Below are positions 9,784 to 18,586 of a stretch of DNA of 45,521 bases, piece after piece (the stretch's first letter is position 1; each line of letters opens with the position of its first letter). The notes beneath the pieces are model-generated. The model saw nothing but the letters and a program-made list of their open reading frames with translations, ran no database searches and had not been told where the DNA came from. The stretch comes from Borreliella garinii. GTDB taxonomy: Bacteria > Spirochaetota > Spirochaetia > JABEVK01. The stretch is from the NCBI GenBank assembly GCA_020720765.1, contig DYOB01000010.1, positions 1 to 45,521 on the forward strand, in the 5' to 3' direction. A program made the translations under genes and the position numbers.

Positions 9784-12700
9784 GTGCAGGAACTCAAAGA
9801 CTACATCAACAGCGAATGGGAAAAGTGCCGCCTGGAAACCCAAAAAGGACAGACGCAATTTTTAATCCTCAACGGGGTACTTCCCGACCAGGCTCAGCTC
9901 GATCTGGAACCCTACCGTCTTCGAGCCTCAGAAGGCCGCCACCTGAGATTTTCCGAATCTTCCCACCTAACAGCTTACGGCCCTTTTTTGGTTTGGATCC
10001 GTACCCTCTGGCTCGCACTTCCTGCGGTAAAAAAAAGCGAATTTAAAAAAAACACAAAGCCTTTACCCATTGTTACAAGCACAGTTTTTTCTTTTTTGGA
10101 AAAAGGGTTCCCCGATGAATGCGACCCTTTCCCCGCCTACCCTGCCGAGGTTGCCTTTTATTCCCGTGGTTTTGATAGGCTCCTGGTTGAGCTCTGGTCT
10201 TTTCTCACAGCTTTTTCCCAACCTCAAATTATTTTTTTGGAGAATCTTCAGTTCGCACCGGACTCCATGATTCGCTTCCTCAATACCTGGTTTAAGAACC
10301 CTTCAGCTTCCCCAATTCTCTTTATGGCTACGTATGAAAAACCCGTGTACTCGCATAGATCCGAAACTTGGGATGAATTTCAAAAACTGATCGATAAATT
10401 TTCACTTAAATTTACCCGACAGCCTGCGAACCTAGGCCGTACTGTAGCTCCAATATCCCATGCACTACCGCTTGAAGCCAACGTCCTTCTGAGAAATGCA
10501 CGTTTTGCCTTTAGATTTCTCGCCCTCGAAGAAGCAAGACGGGACGCACAACTCGGACTCAACCTGCTTAACCAGCAGGAAGAGACAGATTTGGAAGACC
10601 ATGTTTTTGCGTCACTTCTCGGGGATATCCATAACGCTGCCCAACAAAACGACACGGCAATACTTTTTTTAAACCAGGCTCTGCAGTCAGCGCTCCACCA
10701 AGGTGATCTTAAACGCATAGGTCTTATTTATTTAAAACAATCTTTTATTTATTTAAAAAAGGATGACTTGGAAGAGGCCAACCTGCTTTTTAACAAAGCG
10801 ATTAAACTTGTCGAGCCCATAGCCGACGAACCTATGCTCGCGTGGCTGAGTTTTTTAAGTCAAATGCTTGCAACCGGGCGGGGGAGTAACTCCGTCATAA
10901 CCGATGTACAAACCCTCGCCACCCGACTCGAAAAGATGCATTGGAACAACCTTGCCTCCATTTTAAGGGTTCAACCTTTCTATTTGCTGGCCATTTTGAC
11001 TACTTTGGGGGTCGAAGCGGCAGTTAAGGAATGTTTCAAGGTTATCCGGTATTGCCGCAGAACCGGCCATGAGTTTCGTCTGAGCGTAGCTGAACACGCT
11101 ATCGGGATGGTTTTTCAAATGGCCGGTGATGATATAAAAGCACTTATTCATTACCACAAAGCCATACGTCTCCGCTGCACGCTCGGGAACAAGTTGGAGA
11201 TGATCAAGATCTACAATGGAACCGGATATTTCTCTTTTACCCGCGGACGGTTCCACGAAGCCATACGACTCTTTGAGAAAAGCCTGCGTCTCCTGGAAGA
11301 AGTCCATGATTTTCAAGAGATTGCTCTTACACTTTTTAACATTGGTAGCGTCTATATTTTTTCTGGAAATTCTTCTCTAGCCCTCCAGTCTTTTGAGGGG
11401 GTTCTCCGCATCATGGACGAACTCCATCTTCCAGGTATGCCTTTTCACAATAGGTGGGAAATATACGCTTTAATGGGCATCAGCGCCTTTCTTTCCGGTT
11501 TTGAAGAAAAGGCCCGTGATTCCCTCCACCTCTGTTTGGTCAGTTCACCACCTTCCCGCCATGACCTTATCAAGCTCCTCGATTTTCTTGTCAACGCCAC
11601 ACATTCCGATCATAAAAAGGTTGCTAACGAGTGGGAAGAACTTTCTAGCAGGCTTACCCATTCCTTTGAAATACCCATGGAAGGCTTGATCGACCTAGTA
11701 AATACAGTTATCGCCATAGGTTCGGCAGAAGAACATGCACCTATAAGACTTCCTAAACTCGTGCTTCATATCGAAAGTATCCTTGACTCCGCCCGACAGG
11801 AAGCGAGTCTTAACCACCTGCATAAAAAGATAAACGAGATCCAATTCCTCAATAACCTACAGGCTATTATCGTCCACACCTCCACCTGGCAGGACCTGGT
11901 CAGGGATTCCATGCACCTTGTGAAAAACAGTTTCCTTGCATCGTACCTCTACCTTGTGCTCGTCAACCAGAAAAACCAGAAGGAACTCGTGTTTTCCCAA
12001 CCTGATTCTGGTACGGGAAAAATTGATTTTTGGAAGGACTTGGGACAATGGGCGGACGTGAAGTCGGAACAGATCGTGTCCCCTGAAAAACTCCCGGCAG
12101 GGATCGGAAGCCTGCTCGCACTTCCCCTGGTCCAGTCCGACGATGTCTCCGGTGCCATGATCTGCGCAACGAGCGAAAGGGAACCTCCACTCTCAACCGA
12201 CGACCTGAAAGCCCTCTCGATTGCAGTACGGCAAATCGCCATGGCGGTGGAGTTGAAAAGGGCGAACGAAAAACTTATCCGTGCCGCGACTATAGACAGC
12301 CTCACCGGGCTCCTCAACAGGCAGGAAGTCTATAAGATGATGGCCAACGAAAGAAAAAGGGTTCTCCGGTATAAAGGAAAATCTTACGGCCCCTTTAGTC
12401 TTCTTTTTATCGATTTGGATAATTTCAAATATTATAACGACGAGTTCGGACACACTGTCGGGGACCTGGTTCTTTTACTTTTTGCAGATTTAATCCGGAA
12501 GGTGATTAGGGATGTCGACATAGCCGGTAGGTTCGGAGGGGACGAGTTTCTCATTATCCTGCCCGAGACCGACATGCTTGGGGCAAAAATTGCAGCCCAG
12601 AGAATTTTCGAGGAAATGGAACTCCGGAAAGCTTTCCAAGACGACATCAATAGTTTCTTAAAAAAACGGATATCGATCCCCGAGGCAAATCTTATCACGT

Positions 12701-12861
12701 GTTCTATCGGAATCACCGAATTCACCAACACATTGAATATGGATATCGAAGAACTCGTCGCTCGTGCCGACAACGCCCTCTATGAAGCTAAACGCGCTGG
12801 TAAGAACAGGGTAGTTTTGATCGATAATTCACAGACGACTCTCAAGCCAGCGGTCAAGTAA
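9784..12861 (+). CDS. TPR-GAF-GGDEF diguanylate cyclase with degenerate STAND-like NTPase N-terminus
   Basis: 1025 aa; C-terminal RDVD-IAGRF-GGDEF (I-site plus active site); TPR-like repeats; Walker-B-like IIFLENLQFAPD without a canonical P-loop. Confidence 0.88.
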   Translation: MQELKDYINSEWEKCRLETQKGQTQFLILNGVLPDQAQLDLEPYRLRASEGRHLRFSESSHLTAYGPFLVWIRTLWLALPAVKKSEFKKNTKPLPIVTSTVFSFLEKGFPDECDPFPAYPAEVAFYSRGFDRLLVELWSFLTAFSQPQIIFLENLQFAPDSMIRFLNTWFKNPSASPILFMATYEKPVYSHRSETWDEFQKLIDKFSLKFTRQPANLGRTVAPISHALPLEANVLLRNARFAFRFLALEEARRDAQLGLNLLNQQEETDLEDHVFASLLGDIHNAAQQNDTAILFLNQALQSALHQGDLKRIGLIYLKQSFIYLKKDDLEEANLLFNKAIKLVEPIADEPMLAWLSFLSQMLATGRGSNSVITDVQTLATRLEKMHWNNLASILRVQPFYLLAILTTLGVEAAVKECFKVIRYCRRTGHEFRLSVAEHAIGMVFQMAGDDIKALIHYHKAIRLRCTLGNKLEMIKIYNGTGYFSFTRGRFHEAIRLFEKSLRLLEEVHDFQEIALTLFNIGSVYIFSGNSSLALQSFEGVLRIMDELHLPGMPFHNRWEIYALMGISAFLSGFEEKARDSLHLCLVSSPPSRHDLIKLLDFLVNATHSDHKKVANEWEELSSRLTHSFEIPMEGLIDLVNTVIAIGSAEEHAPIRLPKLVLHIESILDSARQEASLNHLHKKINEIQFLNNLQAIIVHTSTWQDLVRDSMHLVKNSFLASYLYLVLVNQKNQKELVFSQPDSGTGKIDFWKDLGQWADVKSEQIVSPEKLPAGIGSLLALPLVQSDDVSGAMICATSEREPPLSTDDLKALSIAVRQIAMAVELKRANEKLIRAATIDSLTGLLNRQEVYKMMANERKRVLRYKGKSYGPFSLLFIDLDNFKYYNDEFGHTVGDLVLLLFADLIRKVIRDVDIAGRFGGDEFLIILPETDMLGAKIAAQRIFEEMELRKAFQDDINSFLKKRISIPEANLITCSIGITEFTNTLNMDIEELVARADNALYEAKRAGKNRVVLIDNSQTTLKPAVK

Positions 12862-13536
12862 AGGAAAAAGCACTACCTTGGTCAGCTGGCTGAATTGCGC
12901 TGTTCGGGTAAGTATGTCATCGGGGCTCTGCACCATTTCAGGGCACGTTTGCAGTCCGGTAGCGATATATTCCCTGTCCGATTCGATAAAGGATTCCACT
13001 TGATCCGTTCCCACTTCAAGATGAAACTGAAGGGCCAGTGTCGAGGGAGGCATCAAGAATCCCTGAAGAAACCCGGGTGAGCTTTCGCCCAGAGTAACTG
13101 CGCCTTCGGGCAGGCTGAAGGTGTCCCCGTGCCAATGCAAAACTGTGAAGGGTCCCTTTTCAACCCCGAGAATTTCAGCGCCACGAGGCGTTAAATCCAC
13201 GGGAAACCACCCGATTTCTTTTTTTCCCGAAGCCCAGACCCTTCCACCCATAGCATGCGATAGCAATTGTGCCCCAAGACAAATTCCCAGGACGGGGAGA
13301 CTTCCTATGGCTTGTTTTAAAAGGGCAACCTCTTCGTCTAACCAGAAATATTTGCCAGTTTCGTACACCCCCATAGGCCCTCCCATCACGAGAAGGCCAT
13401 CGTAGTCCTTCCAATTCGGAGGTGCTGTTTCGGTCCCGAAAAGGTATTCGGTATATGTATGCCCCCTATCCTGGAACCAATTCAAAATCATACCGGGTCT
13501 TTCCGTTGGAGTGTGTTCAAAAACTAAGATTTTCAT
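12829..13536 (-). CDS. Class I glutamine amidotransferase (GMP synthase-like GATase)
   Basis: GICLGAQLLSHAMGG nucleophile elbow and QFHLEV; start at internal Met MKILVFEHT overlapping the upstream stop (TAATG). Confidence 0.88.
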   Translation of the reverse strand: MKILVFEHTPTERPGMILNWFQDRGHTYTEYLFGTETAPPNWKDYDGLLVMGGPMGVYETGKYFWLDEEVALLKQAIGSLPVLGICLGAQLLSHAMGGRVWASGKKEIGWFPVDLTPRGAEILGVEKGPFTVLHWHGDTFSLPEGAVTLGESSPGFLQGFLMPPSTLALQFHLEVGTDQVESFIESDREYIATGLQTCPEMVQSPDDILTRTAQFSQLTKVVLFPLLDRWLESRL

Positions 13537-14108
13537 TAAAAGAAGCTCGCCTGTCCGCCGGGGTTGAGCCTTTTCAAGCACTGCAGGAAAAGCTCCTGGC
13601 ATACCCGCGCATCGTCCTTGGCTCTGTGGGCCGAGCCCGTTTCGATTTCTAAATCGCGGGCCAGGTTTTGAAGTTTATAGGACTTTCGTTCGGGGAATGC
13701 CTGTTTCGACATGGGAAGAGTATCAACAATTTTATGCGGAAGGTCCGAACCCAGGCCGTGCGAGGCCATGCTCCTAAGAATGAAGTTGACATCAAACTCG
13801 GCGTTATGCGCCAAAAGGATGGTCCCTTGTGCAAACTCGAGAAAGCGTGGAAGCACTACGCGTATATCGGGTTTTCCTACCAGCATGTCTTCGGTAATCC
13901 CATGGATTTCCACCGACTGGGGCGGAAGAGGTATTCCGGGGGAAATCAATTCCTGGAAGGTATCAACCACCTCGCCATTTTGAAACTTTACTGCACCCAA
14001 CTCGATGATCCTGTCCAGCGTCGGACTCAGCCCCGTTGTTTCGATGTCAAAGGCGACGAAAACCGTATCCGGATTCTCCAGCCAGCTGTAGGTAGACAGG
14101 ATTTCCAT
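13536..14108 (-). CDS. DnaQ-like 3'-5' exonuclease (DNA polymerase III epsilon family)
   Basis: FVAFDIETTGLSP, HNAEFDVNF, HRAKDDA exonuclease motifs. Confidence 0.92.
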   Translation of the reverse strand: MEILSTYSWLENPDTVFVAFDIETTGLSPTLDRIIELGAVKFQNGEVVDTFQELISPGIPLPPQSVEIHGITEDMLVGKPDIRVVLPRFLEFAQGTILLAHNAEFDVNFILRSMASHGLGSDLPHKIVDTLPMSKQAFPERKSYKLQNLARDLEIETGSAHRAKDDARVCQELFLQCLKRLNPGGQASFF

Positions 14109-14109
14109 T

Positions 14110-15807
14110 TTAGCTTAAGACCGAATCCAGGGAGCGCCTGAGGATGTCCGCCTTAGTGTCAGCTTCTGCCTTACCTTCGCTCAGAGGGATTCCCGCTGGA
14201 CCCCGGCAGCTCGCGTAAATCTTGATCTTGGGTTCGGTGCCTGACGGCCTTACCGAAACCAGGGAGCCATCCTTGAGTAAAAACTGGATAACATCCGAAG
14301 GCGGGAAATTTTCCCCTTTTAAGTAGTCTATCACCCTGTCGGTTTCCATATCCTCAAAGCGTGCAGGAGGGTGTTGCCTCAGCCTTTTCATAATGTTTTT
14401 CATATTTTCCATACCGGACTGGCCCGGGAAATTTTTAGAAATTAAAATCTCTTTGAAATACCCGAATTCAGCGTAGATGCTGTCGAGTTTATCCAACAGG
14501 TTCAAACCTTGTCCGGCGTAGAAAAGGGTCATTTCAAGGACCAGTATTGCCGTTGCTACCGCATCCTTGTCCCGTACCTTTGTCCCATAAAGAAAGCCGT
14601 AACTCTCCTCGCCGCCGAAGACGTACTTCGGGCCGTGGTGCGTTTCCCATTCCCTGATCTTCTCACCGATATATTTAAACCCTGTCAGAACCTTAAAGGT
14701 CTGGGCTCCATACTTTTTCGCTATAAGGACCTGCAAGTCCGAGGTGACTATCGTATTCACAAAGGCCGGACGAGGAGGCATTTTCCCCAGCTCCTTTAGG
14801 CTGGAAAAAATATACTCGGTGAGAAGCGATCCCAACTGGTTTCCGTTCAGAAGGGTCCATTCACCCGACCGTTTCACGGCAATACCGATTCTGTCGGCGT
14901 CAGGGTCGGTGGCGAGAACCAGATTGGCCCCTTCCCTGTCAGCCTGTTCGATGGCCATTTTCAGGGCACCGGCCTCTTCGGGGTTGGGGGATTTAACGGT
15001 GGGAAAGCCTCCGTCCGCTACCATTTGTTCGGGAACCGTGCTCAAGGTGAAACCCAGTTTTTGAGCGAGCTGGGGAATCAAGGTCATGCCCGCTCCGTGA
15101 AGCGGAGAATAGACGGCCTTAAAGCCACCGGCTTTTTGAAAGACTTCCGGTCTGAGAAGGGATTCGACAACCGAAGCCGTATAGGCATCATCGACCTCTT
15201 TATCCACCCAAACTAAAAGTCCGCGTTTCTCAGCATCTTCCCTTGTGAGTTTTTTTATCTGTCCTGCAGAACGGACCTTATCAATAATACCCTTATCGTG
15301 GGGCGGGACAATCTGTGCCCCGTCTGACCAGTAGGCTTTGTAACCGTTGTATTCCGGCGGATTATGACTTGCGGTCACCATAATGCCCGTCTGGGCCTCA
15401 AAAAAGCGCACGGCAAAACTGAGTTCGGGAGTGGGCCGCAAGGAAGAAAAAAGGTAGGTTTTAATACCGTTTCCAGCAAGAACCAAGGCAGCTTCGAGGG
15501 AAAAAAGGTCGGAATAATTTCTATTATCGTGGGCAATGACCGCAGACGGGTGGGAACCGCCGTTTGCAAGGACATACTCGGCCAGACCCTGCGTGGCCCG
15601 CGCCACGACATAGGGGTTAATGCGGTTGGTACCGCCACCGATGATTCCTCGGATTCCACCTGTCCCAAAGCTCAGTTCGGTATAAAATCTTTCTCTGAGT
15701 TCATTTTCCGCCCCTGCTTGGAGGAGATCTGAAACCTCTTTCAAAAAGATGGGGTTGGTTTCCCTTGAAAGGTAGTTTTTCGCAAGTTTCTCAATGTCGT
15801 GTTCCAT
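14110..15807 (-). CDS. Phosphoglucomutase/phosphomannomutase
   Basis: GTGGIRGIIGGG, catalytic TASHNPPEYNGYK, DPDADRIGIA; start placed at MEHDIEK behind a GGGGGAGG RBS. Confidence 0.93.
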   Translation of the reverse strand: MEHDIEKLAKNYLSRETNPIFLKEVSDLLQAGAENELRERFYTELSFGTGGIRGIIGGGTNRINPYVVARATQGLAEYVLANGGSHPSAVIAHDNRNYSDLFSLEAALVLAGNGIKTYLFSSLRPTPELSFAVRFFEAQTGIMVTASHNPPEYNGYKAYWSDGAQIVPPHDKGIIDKVRSAGQIKKLTREDAEKRGLLVWVDKEVDDAYTASVVESLLRPEVFQKAGGFKAVYSPLHGAGMTLIPQLAQKLGFTLSTVPEQMVADGGFPTVKSPNPEEAGALKMAIEQADREGANLVLATDPDADRIGIAVKRSGEWTLLNGNQLGSLLTEYIFSSLKELGKMPPRPAFVNTIVTSDLQVLIAKKYGAQTFKVLTGFKYIGEKIREWETHHGPKYVFGGEESYGFLYGTKVRDKDAVATAILVLEMTLFYAGQGLNLLDKLDSIYAEFGYFKEILISKNFPGQSGMENMKNIMKRLRQHPPARFEDMETDRVIDYLKGENFPPSDVIQFLLKDGSLVSVRPSGTEPKIKIYASCRGPAGIPLSEGKAEADTKADILRRSLDSVLS

Positions 15808-15908
15808 CGTTGATGCCTCCCCCAGTAGTATATGCAAGAAAACAAAAAAAATTCTAGGCGTTTTCATAAGCCTAAAAGATTGTGTATATTGGAATCTAGG
15901 AGAAAATT

Positions 15909-17369
15909 ATGAGAAAGACCACATGGATACTTCTTGCTGCTTTGAGCCTGGGATGCGCAGGGCAAATTACTTTACCGCCGCACCCCTATACGGGTTTAGT
16001 AAGTTCGGACATGACCTACTTTTTACAATTAGGACAACCCGAGTCCTTTTTGAAAAAGGCCTTCGACATAACCCGGTACCTTGAAATAAAAGAAATACAA
16101 GGACAGGATTGGAAGGAAGCCTTACTTCTAGAAATCAACGATACGAATGCGCGGTCTAATTTGGCCGACTTTCTTGAATCCCTGGATACTTCGCAACCTC
16201 TGCTTCTTGCCGGAAATATCCAGCATCAAAACTTCCAGTTTATTTTTTCGGTAAAATCCCCGCTCAGCGAAAAACTCAGAGAAATGTTCGAGGAAGATTC
16301 CACAGTTAAGATCACCGGCAATATCGTTTCCGTGAAATCCTTGCGCGAGGGGGGACGCGAATTAGCAGAAGCTGTGCCTCTTGACCTTACCCCACTCAAT
16401 ACCCTTCGTGAGCCGCTTTTGAGTGTTTATGCCCAGCCGCTCGGGACCGAATGGAATGATACGATTGGAAAGCTCGGTGAAATTGCTGGAATAGGGGTCG
16501 ATCTTCGTCTCGACCCGAACCCTATTTTTTCCTTTTATCTGAAAACCAACCCCGGCACCCCTATTTCGGACCGTCTGGCGAAAATAGGAAGCGAAACCTC
16601 TGGGTCGCTTGATATGTTGCGGCGTCTGCCTTCAGATAGTCTCCTGGCAGGGGGATCGCATTTAAATTATAAAGAGTACACCAATTTTTTATCAGAAGTT
16701 CTAAGCCAGTTAGACCTTCCGGTGGAAGAGTTTATTGAACAGATGGAAAAGGCACCCCAGCAAGGCAACCTTTCAGGAAGTGCTTTGTCTTTTAGACTCC
16801 GGGACGGGCAACTGCTTAGGAAACCCTTTCCCCAGACTGAAAGGTTAATGCAGTACCTTGATTTCAACTATACCATCCTCACGGATTTTCAAGACTTGAA
16901 GGACTTCATTGAGCCGTTTAGTTCTTCTTATTCCGCCTTCCTACCTTTAGACATGGTCGAAAGTATCAAGCAAGTCAGGAAGGAAAGCATCACCATCGAA
17001 GGGATGGAGGTCACCCGAATGAATTTCAGCCAAGTCTTGGAGTCCTTTCCTCTCACTTTACTGTTTAAAAAAGCCCAGCCCCTAAACGTCATCGATATTT
17101 CCACTACAAACTCAGAAACTTCCCCGGCCAGACTACGCGCCGAACTCAGGCAGGAAAATTATCCCTTTCCTGAGGACACCGAAATCGCAAGTTTCCTCGA
17201 TGTTATAGAACTCGTCAAACTTGTCTCAAAAGATAACCTTGGCGAGAGGACCCAGGACGGGAAAATCTGGGTATGGGCCAGTACCGATGCTATCGGAATG
17301 ACCTCAGGTTTGAAGACCAATTGGGAAACCGTCAAGCTCGCCTTATTATTGGCTAAGAAATTCCTATAA
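15909..17369 (+). CDS. Hypothetical lipoprotein
   Basis: 486 aa; signal peptide with lipobox-like LSLGCAG. Confidence 0.7.
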   Translation: MRKTTWILLAALSLGCAGQITLPPHPYTGLVSSDMTYFLQLGQPESFLKKAFDITRYLEIKEIQGQDWKEALLLEINDTNARSNLADFLESLDTSQPLLLAGNIQHQNFQFIFSVKSPLSEKLREMFEEDSTVKITGNIVSVKSLREGGRELAEAVPLDLTPLNTLREPLLSVYAQPLGTEWNDTIGKLGEIAGIGVDLRLDPNPIFSFYLKTNPGTPISDRLAKIGSETSGSLDMLRRLPSDSLLAGGSHLNYKEYTNFLSEVLSQLDLPVEEFIEQMEKAPQQGNLSGSALSFRLRDGQLLRKPFPQTERLMQYLDFNYTILTDFQDLKDFIEPFSSSYSAFLPLDMVESIKQVRKESITIEGMEVTRMNFSQVLESFPLTLLFKKAQPLNVIDISTTNSETSPARLRAELRQENYPFPEDTEIASFLDVIELVKLVSKDNLGERTQDGKIWVWASTDAIGMTSGLKTNWETVKLALLLAKKFL

Positions 17370-17987
17370 CAGGGAAGTCAACTCTTTCATGACCTCTTCT
17401 GGTGACGGAGAGGCATCGAGAGTTTTTAGAATTTTTTTGTTGGTGTAGAACTGGAGCAGGGGTGCTGTCTGTTGGTCGTAGAGGTCCAGCCGTTTTATGA
17501 TAGCTGCGGGTTCATCGTCGGGCCTTACTGCAACAACTCCGCCACAGACGTCGCAAATTCCCGGTACCTTGGTGGGCACGTTTGTTTTGTGGTAGACGGC
17601 CCCGCAGTTCTTACAGACCTCTCGCCCGCCGAGTCTCTGGAGGATTTGCTCCCGCGAAAGTTCGAAACTGATGGCCCAGTCGAGGTTGCAAAAAGTCTCT
17701 AAGGCCTCTGCCTGGGCTACGGTCCGCGGAAACCCGTCGAGGATAAAGCCATCGTGGACTTCCGGGCCGTCAAGTTTCTCCCTGACTATGGCGATCGTGA
17801 GTGCGTCGGGGACCAAGCCTCCGGTGCTGACGACGGTCTGAACTTCACGACCCAGGACCGTTCCTTTTTTTATAGCTGCTCGAAATAAATCACCCGTTGA
17901 AATATGGGGTATCTTGAAAAGTTCTTTTGCCAGAGCTGACAGGGTGCCTTTTCCGGCTCCGGGGGGTCCCAAAAATATAAGTTTCAT
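17364..17987 (-). CDS. adk: Adenylate kinase with Cys4 zinc LID
   Basis: MKLIFLGPPGAGKGT, DGFPRT, LID CKNCG...CDVCG. Confidence 0.96.
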   Translation of the reverse strand: MKLIFLGPPGAGKGTLSALAKELFKIPHISTGDLFRAAIKKGTVLGREVQTVVSTGGLVPDALTIAIVREKLDGPEVHDGFILDGFPRTVAQAEALETFCNLDWAISFELSREQILQRLGGREVCKNCGAVYHKTNVPTKVPGICDVCGGVVAVRPDDEPAAIIKRLDLYDQQTAPLLQFYTNKKILKTLDASPSPEEVMKELTSLL

Positions 17988-17997
17988 GCGAGCTCCT

Positions 17998-18228
17998 TTA
18001 TTCATCCAGGTTGAGTCCCGGAATTACCGGTGCCGGTTCGCGGCACTCCTCTGAACAATACCCATCTAAGGATTCCTCTGCAAGAAAGTACCTCCCGCAA
18101 ACGATACAACTTTTCCAATTTCCCCCGCAATGGGGGGAACAATAGACCTGGAGGCTTTCTTTGGGCAATTCCATCCATTTTCCACACGTGAGACAAGCCC
18201 TTTGTGTCGTACCGGTGATTTTTTCCAT
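17998..18228 (-). CDS. Small double zinc-ribbon protein
   Basis: 76 aa with CLTCGK...YCSPHC and CIVCGR...YCSEEC. Confidence 0.7.
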   Translation of the reverse strand: MEKITGTTQRACLTCGKWMELPKESLQVYCSPHCGGNWKSCIVCGRYFLAEESLDGYCSEECREPAPVIPGLNLDE

Positions 18229-18262
18229 GATATTGATTATATTATATTTACAGGAGGCTACA

Positions 18263-18577
18263 ATGAGCTTTTGGGATAGTATTCAGGAAACAATCAACGA
18301 GGGACTTGCCGCGAGCAAGATTCTTGTTTCAAACACGGCCCAGACCGTAAAAGAGCTGGGGCAGGAAGGAGCGCTTCGTTTTGAAATCCTTCAACTGCGA
18401 AATCAGGCAGAAAAACTCAGTGCTAAACTCGGTGCCCGCGTTTTTCAGATGCTTAACGAGGAGAATGTCGGGAGCGTCACCGGTAAAGAAGAATCATTGG
18501 CACCCTTGATGGAACAAATCGATGCAATTAAGGATAAGATCGAAGAAAAATCTGAAAAGATTAAGAAGAAGGAATAA
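18263..18577 (+). CDS. Small coiled-coil protein
   Basis: ORF from ATG preceded by AGGAGG; Lys/Glu-rich heptad-like C-terminus. Confidence 0.7.
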   Translation: MSFWDSIQETINEGLAASKILVSNTAQTVKELGQEGALRFEILQLRNQAEKLSAKLGARVFQMLNEENVGSVTGKEESLAPLMEQIDAIKDKIEEKSEKIKKKE

Positions 18578-18586
18578 CCGACACCG

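Noticed and set aside
15843-15900. TAGGC...GCCTA repeat and a TATATT -10-like element before the lipoprotein gene
   Set aside because: Arms too short and no convincing -35; not reported as a feature.
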